From an uncultured Bacteroides sp. (GTDB lineage: Bacteria > Bacteroidota > Bacteroidia > Bacteroidales > Bacteroidaceae), in contig CASEKR010000049.1 of NCBI GenBank assembly GCA_949288585.1, forward strand, positions 1-33,442: DNA of 33,442 nt, read 5' to 3'. Shown here one piece after another: positions 24,864 to 32,847 of the stretch. The position numbers and the translations under genes were made by a program. The first letter of the stretch is position 1. Every line of letters starts with the position of its first letter. The notes under the pieces are model-generated. The model did no database searches and had not been told where the DNA came from. It saw nothing but the letters and a program-made list of their open reading frames with translations.

Positions 24864-24895
24864 TTTGCTTTTCCCGGTGGGCGGGGCTACCTTCG
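24864..24895 (+). promoter_or_regulatory. Promoter for the DUF4890-like gene
   Basis: TTTG (24864-24867) and TACCTTCG (24888-24895) are 20 bp apart; the -7 box has one mismatch to TAnnTTTG. The ATG follows at 24921. Confidence 0.55.
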
Positions 24896-24920
24896 CAATG
24901 GACATTATTTTTTGACAGCC

Positions 24921-25478
24921 ATGAAGAAGTTATTAATCTTAGCTGCGGTCGCCTGCCTCTGCTGGGGACAGGCCGCCGCGCAGGAGGAAAGGCCGGAGTG
25001 GCCCGCTCCTCCCGATTCAGCGCAAGGTCCGCATCCGCGCTTTGCCGAAGTGCCTAACCCCGAAAAGGCGGCCCGCGCCGAGACAGACCGTCTGAAAGAG
25101 GAGTTGCAACTGACCGAGAAACAGTACAAGAAAGTCTACAAGCTGAACCTGAAGGCGCAGAAGGAACGCCTGGAGGCGCGTTTCCCGGCCATGGGCGAAG
25201 GACGCCCCATGCCGCCGATGGGTGGGGGACGCCCGCCGATGGGCGGTTCCCGTCCGCCGATGCCCGAAGGTGGATTTCCGCCCATGATGGGGCAGGGATT
25301 CCCGCCGATGCCGCAGGAGAATCCGGAAGAGCGTGCCGAGCGGATGAAGAAGCAGGCGCAGAAACGCGAGAAGAAGATGAAGAAAATCCTGACCGAAGAG
25401 CAGTTTGCCCGTTGGAAGGAGTTGCAGGCGCGGCCGCCACACCCCGTGCCGCCGGAGGCGGAAAGGCCTGCTGATTGA
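24921..25478 (+). CDS. DUF4890-like periplasmic protein with Met/Pro/Gly-rich repeats
   Basis: This 185-residue protein has a Sec signal peptide (MKKLLILAAVACLCWGQAAA, cleavage near 21). Two helical segments (about 45-75, TDRLKEELQLTEKQYKKVYKLN, and about 135-170, ERAERMKKQAQKREKKMKKILTEEQFARWKE) match the DUF4890 or Spy/CpxP-like pattern. Between them lies a low-complexity run of PPMGG/RPPMP-type units (about 90-125). In relatives this family sits in the periplasm and may act in envelope stress or metal handling. The Met/Pro run could bind metal, but that is speculation. An upstream GTG at 24792 is rejected because the ATG at 24921 starts the signal peptide. Confidence 0.8.
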   Translation: MKKLLILAAVACLCWGQAAAQEERPEWPAPPDSAQGPHPRFAEVPNPEKAARAETDRLKEELQLTEKQYKKVYKLNLKAQKERLEARFPAMGEGRPMPPMGGGRPPMGGSRPPMPEGGFPPMMGQGFPPMPQENPEERAERMKKQAQKREKKMKKILTEEQFARWKELQARPPHPVPPEAERPAD

Positions 25479-25502
25479 GCCTGTGGGGCGCGTTTCTGAC
25501 CG

Positions 25503-25612
25503 CCGTACTCGGGGCAAATGTTTGCCGCACTCGGGACAAATGTTTGCCGCACTCGGGACAACCACCGTCCGCACTCGGGACATCGGCTTTCCGTACCCGG
25601 GAGAAAGGCCGG
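25503..25612. repeat. 22-bp tandem repeat array, five units
   Basis: Units start at 25503, 25525, 25547, 25569 and 25591, each exactly 22 bp. The first 12 bases are conserved (CCGYACTCGGGR). The next 10 are CAAATGTTTG in the first two units and diverge afterwards. There are no spacers, so it is not a CRISPR array. The array starts 25 bp after the DUF4890-like gene, and no open frame depends on it. The ACTCGGG core recurs at 32957-32990 near asd. Confidence 0.9.
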
Positions 25613-25696
25613 TGGTTTCCCGTGGGAATAGTTAAAAAAACGGAACAGAAACTGTTTTGTAGCGTGCCGGGACTTCCGTTTCTCCCCGAAATTGCC

Positions 25697-25704
25697 TTCC
25701 TTTG
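25697..25704 (+). promoter_or_regulatory. -7 box for the wHTH/antiporter pair
   Basis: TTCCTTTG resembles TAnnTTTG with one mismatch and lies 39 bp upstream of the ATG at 25744. Confidence 0.4.
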
Positions 25705-25743
25705 CGAGAGAGAACGGAAATGAACTGAAAAACAGATACGACT

Positions 25744-25974
25744 ATGGACAAATTTCAGATTGGACAGAACGCCGGCTTGTTGTGGCACTTGATGGACGAC
25801 AAGCGCGACAACCGGGTGTGGGACGTGGAAGAACTGCAACGGCTTTCGGGACTCCCGACGCCCGATTTCTTCGCTGCCTTGGGCTGGCTGGCCCGCGAGG
25901 ACAAGGTGGACTTTGGCGAAGAGGGCGTCACACACCACGGCACCGTGGGGCTGGTGGTCGAGTTCTATCATTAA
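25744..25974 (+). CDS. Small winged helix-turn-helix protein (DUF2582-like)
   Basis: This 76-residue protein fits a single winged-helix domain: MDKFQIGQNAGLLWHLMDDK (helix 1), VWDVEELQRLSGLPTPDFFAALGWLAREDK (helices 2 and 3) and VDFGEEGVTHHGTVGLVVEFYH (the wing). This matches the DUF2582 pattern found in Bacteroidetes. A DNA-binding or regulatory role is likely but unproven. It lies 18 bp upstream of the antiporter gene and may regulate it or be co-expressed. It is preceded by the 22-bp tandem array. Confidence 0.75.
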   Translation: MDKFQIGQNAGLLWHLMDDKRDNRVWDVEELQRLSGLPTPDFFAALGWLAREDKVDFGEEGVTHHGTVGLVVEFYH

Positions 25975-25992
25975 CATGACTGCGGCACGCAC

Positions 25993-27486
25993 ATGAACAT
26001 ATCGTTGGAAATAGGGCTGTTGGTGGGCTCGTTGCTCATCTTCGGCAGCATACTCATTTGCAGGACGGGATACCGGTTTGGTATCCCGACTTTGTTGATG
26101 TTCCTCGTGGCCGGCATGTTGTTCGGCACGGACGGGTTGGGCATCCAGTTCGACAACGCCGGGCAAGCGCAGGCCGTGGGCACCATCGCGCTGAGCATCA
26201 TCCTGTTCAGCGGCGGCATGGATACGAAGCTGGCGGAAATCCGTCCCGTGGCGGTGCCGGGCGTCATGCTGTCTACGGTGGGCGTCTTGTGCACCACGGC
26301 GCTGACCGGACTGTTCATCTACCTCATCTCCGGCTGGCAACACACCGAGATAGGCTTCAGCCTGCTGGGTTCGCTGCTGCTGGCGGCCACGATGTCGTCC
26401 ACGGACTCGGCCTCGGTGTTCAACATCCTGCGCACGCAGCGCATCAACCTGCGCCACAACCTCCGTCCGATGCTGGAACTGGAGAGCGGAAGCAACGACC
26501 CGATGGCCTACCTGCTGACCATTGTCCTTATCCAGGTCATCCAGTCGGGCGGGCTTTCGGCAGGCGACATCGCCCTGTCGCTCGTCCTCCAGTTCGCCGT
26601 GGGCGCGGCGGCGGGCTTCTTGCTTGGCAAGGCCGTCGTGTGGTTAGTGAACCGCATCAACCTCAAGAACGAAGAACTATACCCCGTCCTGATGGTCAGT
26701 TTCGCCTTTATCATCTATTGCGGCACGTTCCTGCTGAAGGGCAACGGCTACTTGGCCGTTTACCTGGCCGGACTGGTCATCGGCAACAGCCGCTTGGTGC
26801 ACAAGAAAGAGACCTGTACCTTCCTCAACGGTGTCACTTGGCTGCTCCAGGTGGTCATGTTCCTCATCCTGGGCTTGCTGGTCAACCCGCACGAGATGCT
26901 GGGCGTCACGGTCACCGCCGTGCTGGTCAGCCTCTTCATGATGTTCGTGGCGCGTCCTGCCAGTGTGTGGCTCAGCCTGCTGCCTTTCGGCTCCAAGATT
27001 ACGCGGCGCTCCAAGCTGTTTGTCTCGTGGGTCGGCCTGCGCGGTGCGGCCCCCATCCTGTTCGCCACCTATCCCGTCGTGGCGCAAGTGCCTGGCGGTG
27101 AGCAGATATTCAACATTGTCTTCTTCGTCACCCTCATCTCGCTTGTGGCCCAAGGCATGACCCTGCCCTGGGCGGCACGGCGGCTCGACCTGTGCGACCC
27201 TGTGGCGGAGAAGCCGGACTTCTTTGGCATCGAATTTCCCGACACGATGGATAGCAGCCTGCATGAGTTGCGCTGCACGCCGCAGATGTTGGCCCGTGGA
27301 GGCCATATCCGCGACATACCTTTCCCCAAGGGCGTGTTGGTGATGCTGGTGAAACGCGACGACCGCTTCCTGGTGCCCAACGGAGACCTGCTCTTGCAAC
27401 CCGGCGACGTCCTCCTCATCGTGGCGCAGGACGGCGCGCCGGCGCCCCACGAGTCGGTTGGCGCGGCAGCGCGCGAAGAGCGTTAA
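25993..27486 (+). CDS. CPA1-family K+(Na+)/H+ antiporter, NhaP2-like
   Basis: This 497-residue inner-membrane antiporter has about 12-13 helices across residues 1-390. The typical segments are LFSGGMDTKLAEIRPVAVPGV, SSTDSASVFNIL (about 136-147), ESGSNDPMAYLL (with the Asp used in transport) and SWVGLRGAAPILFATYP. The C-terminus (about 405-480) has an RCK-C fold (GHIRDIPFPKGVLVMLVKRDDRFLVPNGD...LQPGDVLLIVAQ), as in the NhaP2/CvrA group. It would exchange potassium or sodium for protons to regulate pH and ion content. It follows the winged-helix gene and ends with a charged tail. Confidence 0.9.
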   Translation: MNISLEIGLLVGSLLIFGSILICRTGYRFGIPTLLMFLVAGMLFGTDGLGIQFDNAGQAQAVGTIALSIILFSGGMDTKLAEIRPVAVPGVMLSTVGVLCTTALTGLFIYLISGWQHTEIGFSLLGSLLLAATMSSTDSASVFNILRTQRINLRHNLRPMLELESGSNDPMAYLLTIVLIQVIQSGGLSAGDIALSLVLQFAVGAAAGFLLGKAVVWLVNRINLKNEELYPVLMVSFAFIIYCGTFLLKGNGYLAVYLAGLVIGNSRLVHKKETCTFLNGVTWLLQVVMFLILGLLVNPHEMLGVTVTAVLVSLFMMFVARPASVWLSLLPFGSKITRRSKLFVSWVGLRGAAPILFATYPVVAQVPGGEQIFNIVFFVTLISLVAQGMTLPWAARRLDLCDPVAEKPDFFGIEFPDTMDSSLHELRCTPQMLARGGHIRDIPFPKGVLVMLVKRDDRFLVPNGDLLLQPGDVLLIVAQDGAPAPHESVGAAAREER

Positions 27487-27532
27487 AGAAGCGCAAGATT
27501 AGCAAAATGACAGCAAAAAATACCCGGAAAAG

Positions 27533-27563
27533 TTTGTTTATTCAAGAAAAATCGCTTACTTTG
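27533..27563 (+). promoter_or_regulatory. Promoter for the 72-residue protein gene
   Basis: TTTG (27533-27536) and TTACTTTG (27556-27563) are 19 bp apart, close to the -33/-7 consensus. The ATG follows at 27611. Confidence 0.55.
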
Positions 27564-27610
27564 TAGAACAAGATAACCTAAACCCCTTTTGTGGAGAAAC
27601 ATTTTGTTTT

Positions 27611-27829
27611 ATGAAGTTCAATATTCAATCTATCAAGAGCAACAGCCGAAGGGTGTATGACATCCTGTTGCGTTACACGCGTTGTACTTTCGGCGAGTTA
27701 GAAAACCTTTGCAACCTGGCCAGCACAGACTTGTGCATGGCGCTGTTGCAGCTTCTGCGGGAGAAGAAGATAGAGCAGGTCAGTGGCAACCAAGGCATTT
27801 ACTACCGCCCGGCACTGATTCCCGCCTGA
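27611..27829 (+). CDS. Small conserved protein, possible winged-helix
   Basis: This 72-residue protein reads MKFNIQSIKSNSRRVYDILLRYTRC, then a helix-turn-helix-like stretch TFGELENLCNLASTDLCMALLQLLREKKIEQ and a short hairpin VSGNQGIYYRPALIP. The layout matches small winged-helix domains, but I do not recognise a named family. It has a good Bacteroidetes promoter and a shared terminator, so it is monocistronic. No membrane segment or signal peptide is seen. Function is unknown. Confidence 0.65.
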   Translation: MKFNIQSIKSNSRRVYDILLRYTRCTFGELENLCNLASTDLCMALLQLLREKKIEQVSGNQGIYYRPALIPA

Positions 27830-27860
27830 CCCCGCAGCCGAACGGGTGAAACAAAATGTG

Positions 27861-27895
27861 AAAGGCTTGCATCCCCCGCGAGGATGCAAGCCTTT
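27861..27895. terminator. Bidirectional terminator
   Basis: AAAGGCTTGCATCC (27861-27874) and GGATGCAAGCCTTT (27882-27895) form a perfect 14-bp stem with a 7-nt loop and T-rich flanks. It lies between the convergent small protein gene and the nitroreductase gene. Confidence 0.85.
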
Positions 27896-27918
27896 CCTTT
27901 GTTTGGACGTTGTTGCGT

Positions 27919-28569
27919 TCAGTCCACGTAGCGCACCTTCTGCGCGTCGCGCGGCTTGGCGGCCGGCGTCTCGGCGGGATAGCCGAAGGCGATGCAGTAG
28001 AGCAGTTCGTAACCCTCGCTGAAGCCCAGCTTCTCCAAGTAGGGCTTGGCCTCCGGCTCTGCCAGCATGAAGCGCGCCGGGCCGCCTAAGCAGCACGAGC
28101 CGATGCCCATCGACCAGGCGGACAGCACCATGTTGCCGCCCAGCAGGCCGCAGTCCACTTGCGAGAAGTCGTACTTCGTGTCGCGGGCGATGAAAACCAC
28201 GGTAGGCGCGTTGCGGAACATGTTCTTGAACGTCGGGTCTTCGGCTGCCTTCGGGTTCTTCTTCTTATATACTTCCGTCAGGCCGTTGATGTACTCCGGG
28301 TTGTCCACCACGCGCACCTCCCACGACTGCTTGTTCTGTCCGTTGGGCGCGTTGATGCCGCAGTTCAGGATGACCTGCATCGTGTCGCGGTTCACCGCCT
28401 GCGGCTGGTATTGGCGGATGCTGCGTCGCGTCAGGATGTTTTCTATCACTACTTCCGACTTCTTCGGAGTTTCAGCCGCCTTGTTGTCCTTCACAGTGAA
28501 GGTGCACATGGAAAGACCAAAGCAGGCGCAGAGGCACAGGATGCCGAGGATTACTGTTACAATCTTCAT
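27919..28569 (-). CDS. Nitroreductase-family protein
   Basis: This 216-residue flavin-dependent oxidoreductase has an N-terminal hydrophobic segment (about 3-24, membrane anchor or signal with several Cys), then TRRSIRQYQP (about 47-57) for FMN phosphate binding, NAPNGQNKQSWEVRVV (73-88) and GIGSCCLGGPARF near the flavin site. The C-terminal GYPAETPAAKPR is typical of the family. The substrate is unknown; related Bacteroides enzymes reduce nitro or quinone compounds. I chose the ATG at 28569 over the TTG at 28599. It lies 39 bp downstream of the small lipoprotein gene, on the same strand. Confidence 0.85.
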   Translation of the reverse strand: MKIVTVILGILCLCACFGLSMCTFTVKDNKAAETPKKSEVVIENILTRRSIRQYQPQAVNRDTMQVILNCGINAPNGQNKQSWEVRVVDNPEYINGLTEVYKKKNPKAAEDPTFKNMFRNAPTVVFIARDTKYDFSQVDCGLLGGNMVLSAWSMGIGSCCLGGPARFMLAEPEAKPYLEKLGFSEGYELLYCIAFGYPAETPAAKPRDAQKVRYVD

Positions 28570-28608
28570 ACGTTTGGATATTTTTAATGGGATTATCAAT
28601 GCATGTGG

Positions 28609-28986
28609 TCAATCTTCCGTTTTCTGGTTCTCGTTGTCTTCTGTCAGTCCTTCCAGCACGGCTCCGGCCTGTTCCATTGCCTTGCCGGCGTCTTCCATGA
28701 ACTTCCCGGCATGTTGCTTGAAGGCGGCTGTGGCAAATTCGGCTTGGTACTTGGCCATTTCCTTCAGTTCTTCGGGAGAAAGGTCCTTGTATTCATTCAG
28801 CTTGTCCAGCAGCTTAGAGAACTCTTCGTTCACTTCCTGCCACTTCTCTTCGGTATAGCCGCTGCCTTCTTCCTGTACTTTCTCGACAAAATCTTTCAGT
28901 TCGTCCATGCGGCTCTTTTCGCCGCAGGCACCCAGGCCGAACAGGACGGCGGCCAGAAACATGGTGAGTAAGATGGTTTTCTTCAT
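28609..28986 (-). CDS. Small helical lipoprotein
   Basis: This 125-residue protein has a lipoprotein signal (MKKTILLTMFLAAVLFGLGAC, Cys21 in LGAC), then an acidic, fully helical mature part with regular charge (DELKDFVEKVQEEGSGYTEEKWQEVNEEFSKLLDKL, AGKFMEDAGKAMEQAGAVLEGL). It resembles a family of short Bacteroides lipoproteins but I cannot name a function. Its promoter (TTTG at 29048-29045, TATCTTTG at 29024-29017) is good. It is likely cotranscribed with the nitroreductase gene. Confidence 0.78.
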   Translation of the reverse strand: MKKTILLTMFLAAVLFGLGACGEKSRMDELKDFVEKVQEEGSGYTEEKWQEVNEEFSKLLDKLNEYKDLSPEELKEMAKYQAEFATAAFKQHAGKFMEDAGKAMEQAGAVLEGLTEDNENQKTED

Positions 28987-29016
28987 TTCTTTTCTGTTGA
29001 TTAAGTGTTACGCTTG

Positions 29017-29048
29017 CAAAGATAGTGAAACTCGCGCAAGCACCCAAA
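29017..29048 (-). promoter_or_regulatory. Promoter for the lipoprotein/nitroreductase operon
   Basis: On the minus strand TTTG (29048-29045) and TATCTTTG (29024-29017) are 20 bp apart, an exact match to the Bacteroidetes consensus, 31 bp before the start codon. It lies immediately downstream of the pckA terminator and touches its T tract. Confidence 0.75.
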
Positions 29049-29052
29049 AAAG

Positions 29053-29082
29053 AAAGGGACTCTGCATGAGCAGAGTCCCTTT
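29053..29082 (-). terminator. Terminator after pckA
   Basis: AAAGGGACTCTGC and GCAGAGTCCCTTT form a perfect 13-bp stem with a 4-nt loop. On the minus strand it is followed by CTTTTTTG. Confidence 0.9.
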
Positions 29083-29110
29083 CCCCTCTATTATTTAACC
29101 TGAAAGTTTC

Positions 29111-30685
29111 TTAAAGCTTCGGGCCAGCGGCAACCAGTGCCTTGCCTGCTTCGTTGCCTTCGAACTTGGCGAAGTTCTTGATGAAGCGTCCGGCCAGGTC
29201 TTTTGCCTTCTCCTCCCACTTGCAGGCGCAATCGTACCCCGGCAGTTCGGTGGGCACTACGAAGTTGAAGTACGGGATGGTCTTCGTCGGAGCCTTGTCG
29301 ATGGAACCGTCCAGGATAGCGTCGATGATGCCGCGCGTGTCGCGGATGGAGATGCGCTTGCCCGTTCCGTTCCAACCGGTGTTCACCAGGTATGCCTTGG
29401 CACCCACCTTGTTCATCTTCTTAACCAGCTCTTCGGCATACTTCGTCGGGTGCAAGCTCAGGAAGGCTGCGCCGAAGCAAGCGGAGAACGTCGGAGTCGG
29501 CTCCGTGATGCCGCGCTCTGTACCGGCCAACTTAGCCGTGAAGCCGGACAGGAAGTAGTACTTGGCCTGTTCTGCATCGAGGATAGATACGGGAGGCAGT
29601 ACGCCGAAGGCATCAGCAGACAGGAAGATTACCTGATGAGCGTGAGGGCCTTTGGATACGGGCTTCACGATGTTGTTGATGTGGTAGATGGGGTAGGATA
29701 CGCGCGTGTTCTCCGTTACGCTCTTGTCCGCAAAGTCGATGACTCCGTTGGCGTCAACCGTAACGTTCTCCAGCAGTGCGTCGCGCTTGATGGCGTTGTA
29801 GATATCGGGCTCGCTTTCTTTGTCGAGGTTGATAACCTTGGCATAGCAGCCGCCTTCGTAGTTGAATACGCCTTCGTCGTCCCAGCCGTGTTCGTCGTCG
29901 CCGATGAGCAGGCGTTTCGGGTCGGTGGACAGCGTCGTCTTACCTGTGCCGGACAGGCCGAAGAAGATGGCCGTGTCGGTGCCTTCCATGTTGGTGTTGG
30001 CCGAGCAGTGCATGGAAGCGATGCCGCGCAGCGGGTTCAGGTAGTTCATGATGGAGAAGATGCCTTTCTTCATCTCGCCGCCGTACCAGGTGTTCAGGAT
30101 GACCTGTTCGTTGGTCTTCAGGTTGAACACGGTAGCTGTCTCGGAGTTGAGGCCCAGTTCCTTGTAGTTGTCAACCTTTGCCTTGGCAGCGTTGAAGGAT
30201 ACGAAGTCGGGTTCGCCGTAGTTGGCCAGTTCTTCCTCGGTGGGGCGGATGAACATGTTCTTCACGAAGTGTGCTTGCCAAGCCACTTCCATGATGAAGC
30301 GCACTTTCAGGCGGGTTGCGGGGTTAGCGCCGCAGAATGTGTCCATAACGAACAGGCGCTTGCCGCTCAGTTGCTTAACGGCTTTTGCCTTCAGGTCGGC
30401 CCAAGCTTCTTCGGAGCAGGGCTTGTTGTCGTTCTTATATTCATCGCTGGTCCACCATACGGTGTCTTTGCTGGCTTCGTTGTAAACAAAGAATTTGTCT
30501 TTGGGCGAACGACCTGTGTAGATACCGGTCATTACGTTCACTGCGCCGAGTTCGGTTACTTGACCTTTTTCGTAGCCTTCCAGGCCGGCTTTGGTCTCTT
30601 CTTCAAACAAAACTTCGTAGGACGGGTTGTGAAGGATTTCCTTCACGTCTACGATACCATACTTGCTTAAATCTAAATTAGCCAT
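29111..30685 (-). CDS. pckA: Phosphoenolpyruvate carboxykinase (ATP)
   Basis: This 524-residue enzyme interconverts oxaloacetate and phosphoenolpyruvate using ATP/ADP. In Bacteroides it runs toward oxaloacetate to supply fumarate/succinate fermentation. Signatures are [11 protein letters not shown] (kinase P-loop, 243-253), [35 protein letters not shown] and [24 protein letters not shown]. The start [24 protein letters not shown] is the usual Bacteroides N-terminus; the frame extends upstream without conserved sequence. A hairpin and a TCACTTTG sequence lie upstream, but no full promoter is seen. It ends in a strong terminator. Confidence 0.96.
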   Translation of the reverse strand: MANLDLSKYGIVDVKEILHNPSYEVLFEEETKAGLEGYEKGQVTELGAVNVMTGIYTGRSPKDKFFVYNEASKDTVWWTSDEYKNDNKPCSEEAWADLKAKAVKQLSGKRLFVMDTFCGANPATRLKVRFIMEVAWQAHFVKNMFIRPTEEELANYGEPDFVSFNAAKAKVDNYKELGLNSETATVFNLKTNEQVILNTWYGGEMKKGIFSIMNYLNPLRGIASMHCSANTNMEGTDTAIFFGLSGTGKTTLSTDPKRLLIGDDEHGWDDEGVFNYEGGCYAKVINLDKESEPDIYNAIKRDALLENVTVDANGVIDFADKSVTENTRVSYPIYHINNIVKPVSKGPHAHQVIFLSADAFGVLPPVSILDAEQAKYYFLSGFTAKLAGTERGITEPTPTFSACFGAAFLSLHPTKYAEELVKKMNKVGAKAYLVNTGWNGTGKRISIRDTRGIIDAILDGSIDKAPTKTIPYFNFVVPTELPGYDCACKWEEKAKDLAGRFIKNFAKFEGNEAGKALVAAGPKL

Positions 30686-30793
30686 TTTCTTTAAGTTATT
30701 AAATTGGTATAGCATTTTTCTGCGTGCTCCCAACCGGATTAGGGAATTTTTTCGGGAACAAGCGGCTCTTTTATAAAACGGTAACACTATCTG

Positions 30794-30833
30794 CAAAGTG
30801 AACGTGGCAAAACGGGGCGCCTGTGTCCGTTTT
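30794..30833 (-). promoter_or_regulatory. Spacer hairpin and weak -7-like box upstream of pckA
   Basis: AAAACGG (30809-30815) and CCGTTTT (30827-30833) form a 7-bp stem with an 11-nt loop, a possible weak terminator for the HTH gene. The minus strand then reads TCACTTTG (30801-30794), one mismatch from TAnnTTTG, about 109 bp before the pckA ATG. Both calls are tentative. Confidence 0.35.
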
Positions 30834-30845
30834 TGGCTCTTGCAC

Positions 30846-31052
30846 TCATTCCTCGCGGTACTCCAGCAGGTCGGCGGGCTGGCAGCCGAGAGCTTTGCAG
30901 AGCGCCTCGAGGGTAGAGAAACGGATGGCTTTCGCCTTGCCCGTCTTGAGGATGGAGAGGTTGGCGGGCGTGATATCTATGCGCTCGGCCAGCTCGCCCA
31001 GCGTCATCTTGCGCCGTGCCATCATGATGTCCAGGTTTACTACTATCGGCAT
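30846..31052 (-). CDS. XRE/Cro-CI type helix-turn-helix regulator
   Basis: This 68-residue protein is a single HTH domain: [56 protein letters not shown]. Helices 2 and 3 (about 17-36) form the DNA-binding unit. It matches the small YozG-like regulators that in many Firmicutes and Bacteroidetes genomes sit next to DUF2975 membrane proteins. It is the last gene of the minus-strand operon, 19 bp after the DUF2975 gene. It may bind the repeated TTTATCG-type sites upstream of the operon, but that is not shown. A full regulator domain beyond the HTH is absent. Confidence 0.88.
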   Translation of the reverse strand: MPIVVNLDIMMARRKMTLGELAERIDITPANLSILKTGKAKAIRFSTLEALCKALGCQPADLLEYREE

Positions 31053-31071
31053 TTTATCGTTCCTTTCTTGT

Positions 31072-31758
31072 TCAGATGGTCAGTTCTTGTTCTTCCTTCA
31101 TGCGCAGGCCGATGGCGAAGACTTCGCCCACGATGAGGGCGCACAGGCCCAGGAGGAGGCTGATGCGGTCCATGGTGTCGGTCATCGTCAGTTCGTAGTG
31201 GGGGATGGCCAGGGCCTGGCGCACGGCTTGCAGTTCTATCCAGGCTGACAGCCAGGAGCAGGCGAAGGCCACGACCAGGAGCACACCGAGGCGGCGCAGG
31301 CGGCGGACGTTGCGCCAGGTGAATATGTCGGAGCGGTTGATGCTGACCACCAGGCGGATGAACAGCACCAAGGCCCAGATGTTGGCGGTGAGGATAAGTA
31401 TCCCCAGCAGGCTGCGCGTCCAGGGGCTGCCCGACTCGACGCTGACGCACAGGCTGGCGTAGGCGGCGGGGATGTAGCTGCCGGTGCGCTCGTTGTACAC
31501 CGAGTCGGGCAACAGCTTGCCGTCCCAGTCGCTGAACATCGGGGGCAGGAGCGTGATGTATTGCGTGTGCTGCATTTCGCGCAAATCTTCGGGAATCGGC
31601 GTGCCCGTTTCCTTCGCTTTAGCCTCGGCCTCGGCGTAGTTCCACCCCTGGCGGAAGCCTTCGCCGGCGCCCCTGGCCAAGTAGTAGCCCGTTTCCACCA
31701 CCGACCAGCCCAGGACGAGCAGGACGATGGCGCACAGTAGGTTCAGTCTTCTTTTCAT
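31072..31758 (-). CDS. DUF2975 membrane protein
   Basis: This 228-residue protein has four membrane helices, near 5-25, 117-140, 157-178 and 198-218, with a long extracytoplasmic loop (about 30-115) between the first two. The loop is charged and mixed, including PEDLREMQHTQYITLLPPMFSDWDGK. The C-terminal tail is cytoplasmic. This topology, together with the adjacent small HTH gene, is characteristic of DUF2975. A regulator-plus-membrane-partner role is suspected from this common pairing. Spacing is 24 bp from the CPBP gene and 19 bp to the HTH gene, supporting one operon. Confidence 0.82.
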   Translation of the reverse strand: MKRRLNLLCAIVLLVLGWSVVETGYYLARGAGEGFRQGWNYAEAEAKAKETGTPIPEDLREMQHTQYITLLPPMFSDWDGKLLPDSVYNERTGSYIPAAYASLCVSVESGSPWTRSLLGILILTANIWALVLFIRLVVSINRSDIFTWRNVRRLRRLGVLLVVAFACSWLSAWIELQAVRQALAIPHYELTMTDTMDRISLLLGLCALIVGEVFAIGLRMKEEQELTI

Positions 31759-31782
31759 TTTCAGTGTTTTGTTTACGTGAGT

Positions 31783-32604
31783 TCAATCCATTGTTTTATT
31801 GTTTCCTTTTTCTTTCGAAGACGGAAGCCAGCCTGCATCGCCCGTGGCGGGATAACGGCTGAGTTGCCACAAGGCCAGGAGGAACACCGCGAAGGCTCCT
31901 GCCAGTACGGCGGTATGCACGTCCGCGCCCCAAAGTTCGCGCAGGCTCTCCACGTCGGGGTATTGCAGCGAGAGCCAGGTGGAAAGCCCGTTGTTCAGTA
32001 CGTGGAACACTATGCAAGGCATCAGGCTGCGCGTCCGCCAGTACATCCATCCCAGGAGCAGCCCCAGCACGAAGGCGAACACCATCTGCACGGGGTTGAA
32101 ATGCGCCAGGCCGAAGAAGAAGGCGGAGAGGACGATGGCCGCCCCCGGGCGGTAGCGGCGCAGCAGTTCGCGCGTGATGGCGCCCCGGAAGAGCAGTTCT
32201 TCCACTATCGGCCCAAGGAGGCTGATGAAGAGGATACCGCCCCACTGTCCCCGCATCTGGTCGAAGGCGTCGCCCATCCAGTCGGGCAGGAAGCTCAGCA
32301 GGCCCATCACCCATTCCATGACGACGAACGCGCCGAGCAGGAGCAGGGCGGTCCACGTCAGGTAACCCGCCGAGGTGGGCGCGTACTGGCGGTAGTCGTC
32401 CAAGTAACGCCGTTTCCACAAATACCACACGGTGAAGAACATCGCCAGCAGCGAGCCCGGCACCAGCATCGCCCGGTCGGCCGCCTCGGCATCCACCGTG
32501 CCCGTCGTGACGAACTGCCACACCAATACCAACGGCACTGCCGCGAGGCTGCCCAGCAACTGGAGCAGCACGAATATCAAGAATAGTTTAATGCTTGCTT
32601 TCAT
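31783..32604 (-). CDS. CPBP-family intramembrane glutamic endopeptidase
   Basis: This 273-residue protein has about seven to eight membrane helices. The CPBP/Abi motifs are EELLFRG (135-141, Glu135-Glu136 and Arg140), GLAHFN (165-170, His168 and Asn170) and HVLNN (201-205). These are the catalytic residues of intramembrane glutamic proteases such as Rce1. In bacteria they act in prenyl-protein processing, bacteriocin immunity or peptide maturation. Position directly downstream of a 29-residue hydrophobic peptide gene suggests a possible peptide substrate, which is inference. The start ATG at 32604 is preceded by the A-rich GAAGTAAAAAAATG. Confidence 0.87.
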   Translation of the reverse strand: MKASIKLFLIFVLLQLLGSLAAVPLVLVWQFVTTGTVDAEAADRAMLVPGSLLAMFFTVWYLWKRRYLDDYRQYAPTSAGYLTWTALLLLGAFVVMEWVMGLLSFLPDWMGDAFDQMRGQWGGILFISLLGPIVEELLFRGAITRELLRRYRPGAAIVLSAFFFGLAHFNPVQMVFAFVLGLLLGWMYWRTRSLMPCIVFHVLNNGLSTWLSLQYPDVESLRELWGADVHTAVLAGAFAVFLLALWQLSRYPATGDAGWLPSSKEKGNNKTMD

Positions 32605-32642
32605 ACGTTATTCATTTTTTTACTTCGCGACGCCCCGTGCCG

Positions 32643-32732
32643 TCAGGCGGGCGCCGAGATTCCAATCAGCAGACTCGCCACGACCGACAGAGAGACGACC
32701 AGCAGCGTGATGCTCATGAATGCTCTTTTCAT
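32643..32732 (-). CDS. 29-residue hydrophobic peptide, candidate first gene of the CPBP operon
   Basis: An ATG at 32732 opens a 29-codon frame ending at TGA (32645-32643). It encodes a basic start (MKRAFMS) and one long hydrophobic segment (ITLLVVSLSVVASLLIG) ending ISAPA. It could be a single-span membrane peptide, or a signal-like leader. It lies 60-70 nt downstream of a TTCCTTTG promoter box and 38 bp before the CPBP gene, with no competing start. It is too short for standard gene callers. Coding potential is not proven; it may be only a leader. No homologue is known to me. Confidence 0.45.
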   Translation of the reverse strand: MKRAFMSITLLVVSLSVVASLLIGISAPA

Positions 32733-32801
32733 AACCGAATCTTTTGGGTGTTCAAACTTCGTTTCCGTGGCTTGTCCGCCGGCCGTGCGGCATCCACGCT
32801 G

Positions 32802-32833
32802 CAAAGGAACATCATCTTTTCGATATAATCAAG
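32802..32833 (-). promoter_or_regulatory. Promoter for the peptide/CPBP/DUF2975/HTH operon
   Basis: On the minus strand CTTG (32833-32830) and TTCCTTTG (32809-32802) are 20 bp apart, close to the -33/-7 consensus (TTTG and TAnnTTTG, one mismatch each). Transcription would start near 32795. Confidence 0.5.
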
Positions 32834-32847
32834 AAAAACGGCAAATT

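Noticed and set aside
25503-25612. Possible CRISPR array
   Set aside because: Repeats are directly adjacent at 22 bp with no spacers, and no cas gene is present.
30846-31758. HTH/DUF2975 pair as a toxin-antitoxin module
   Set aside because: DUF2975 proteins are not known toxins and the order and sizes do not match known TA families.
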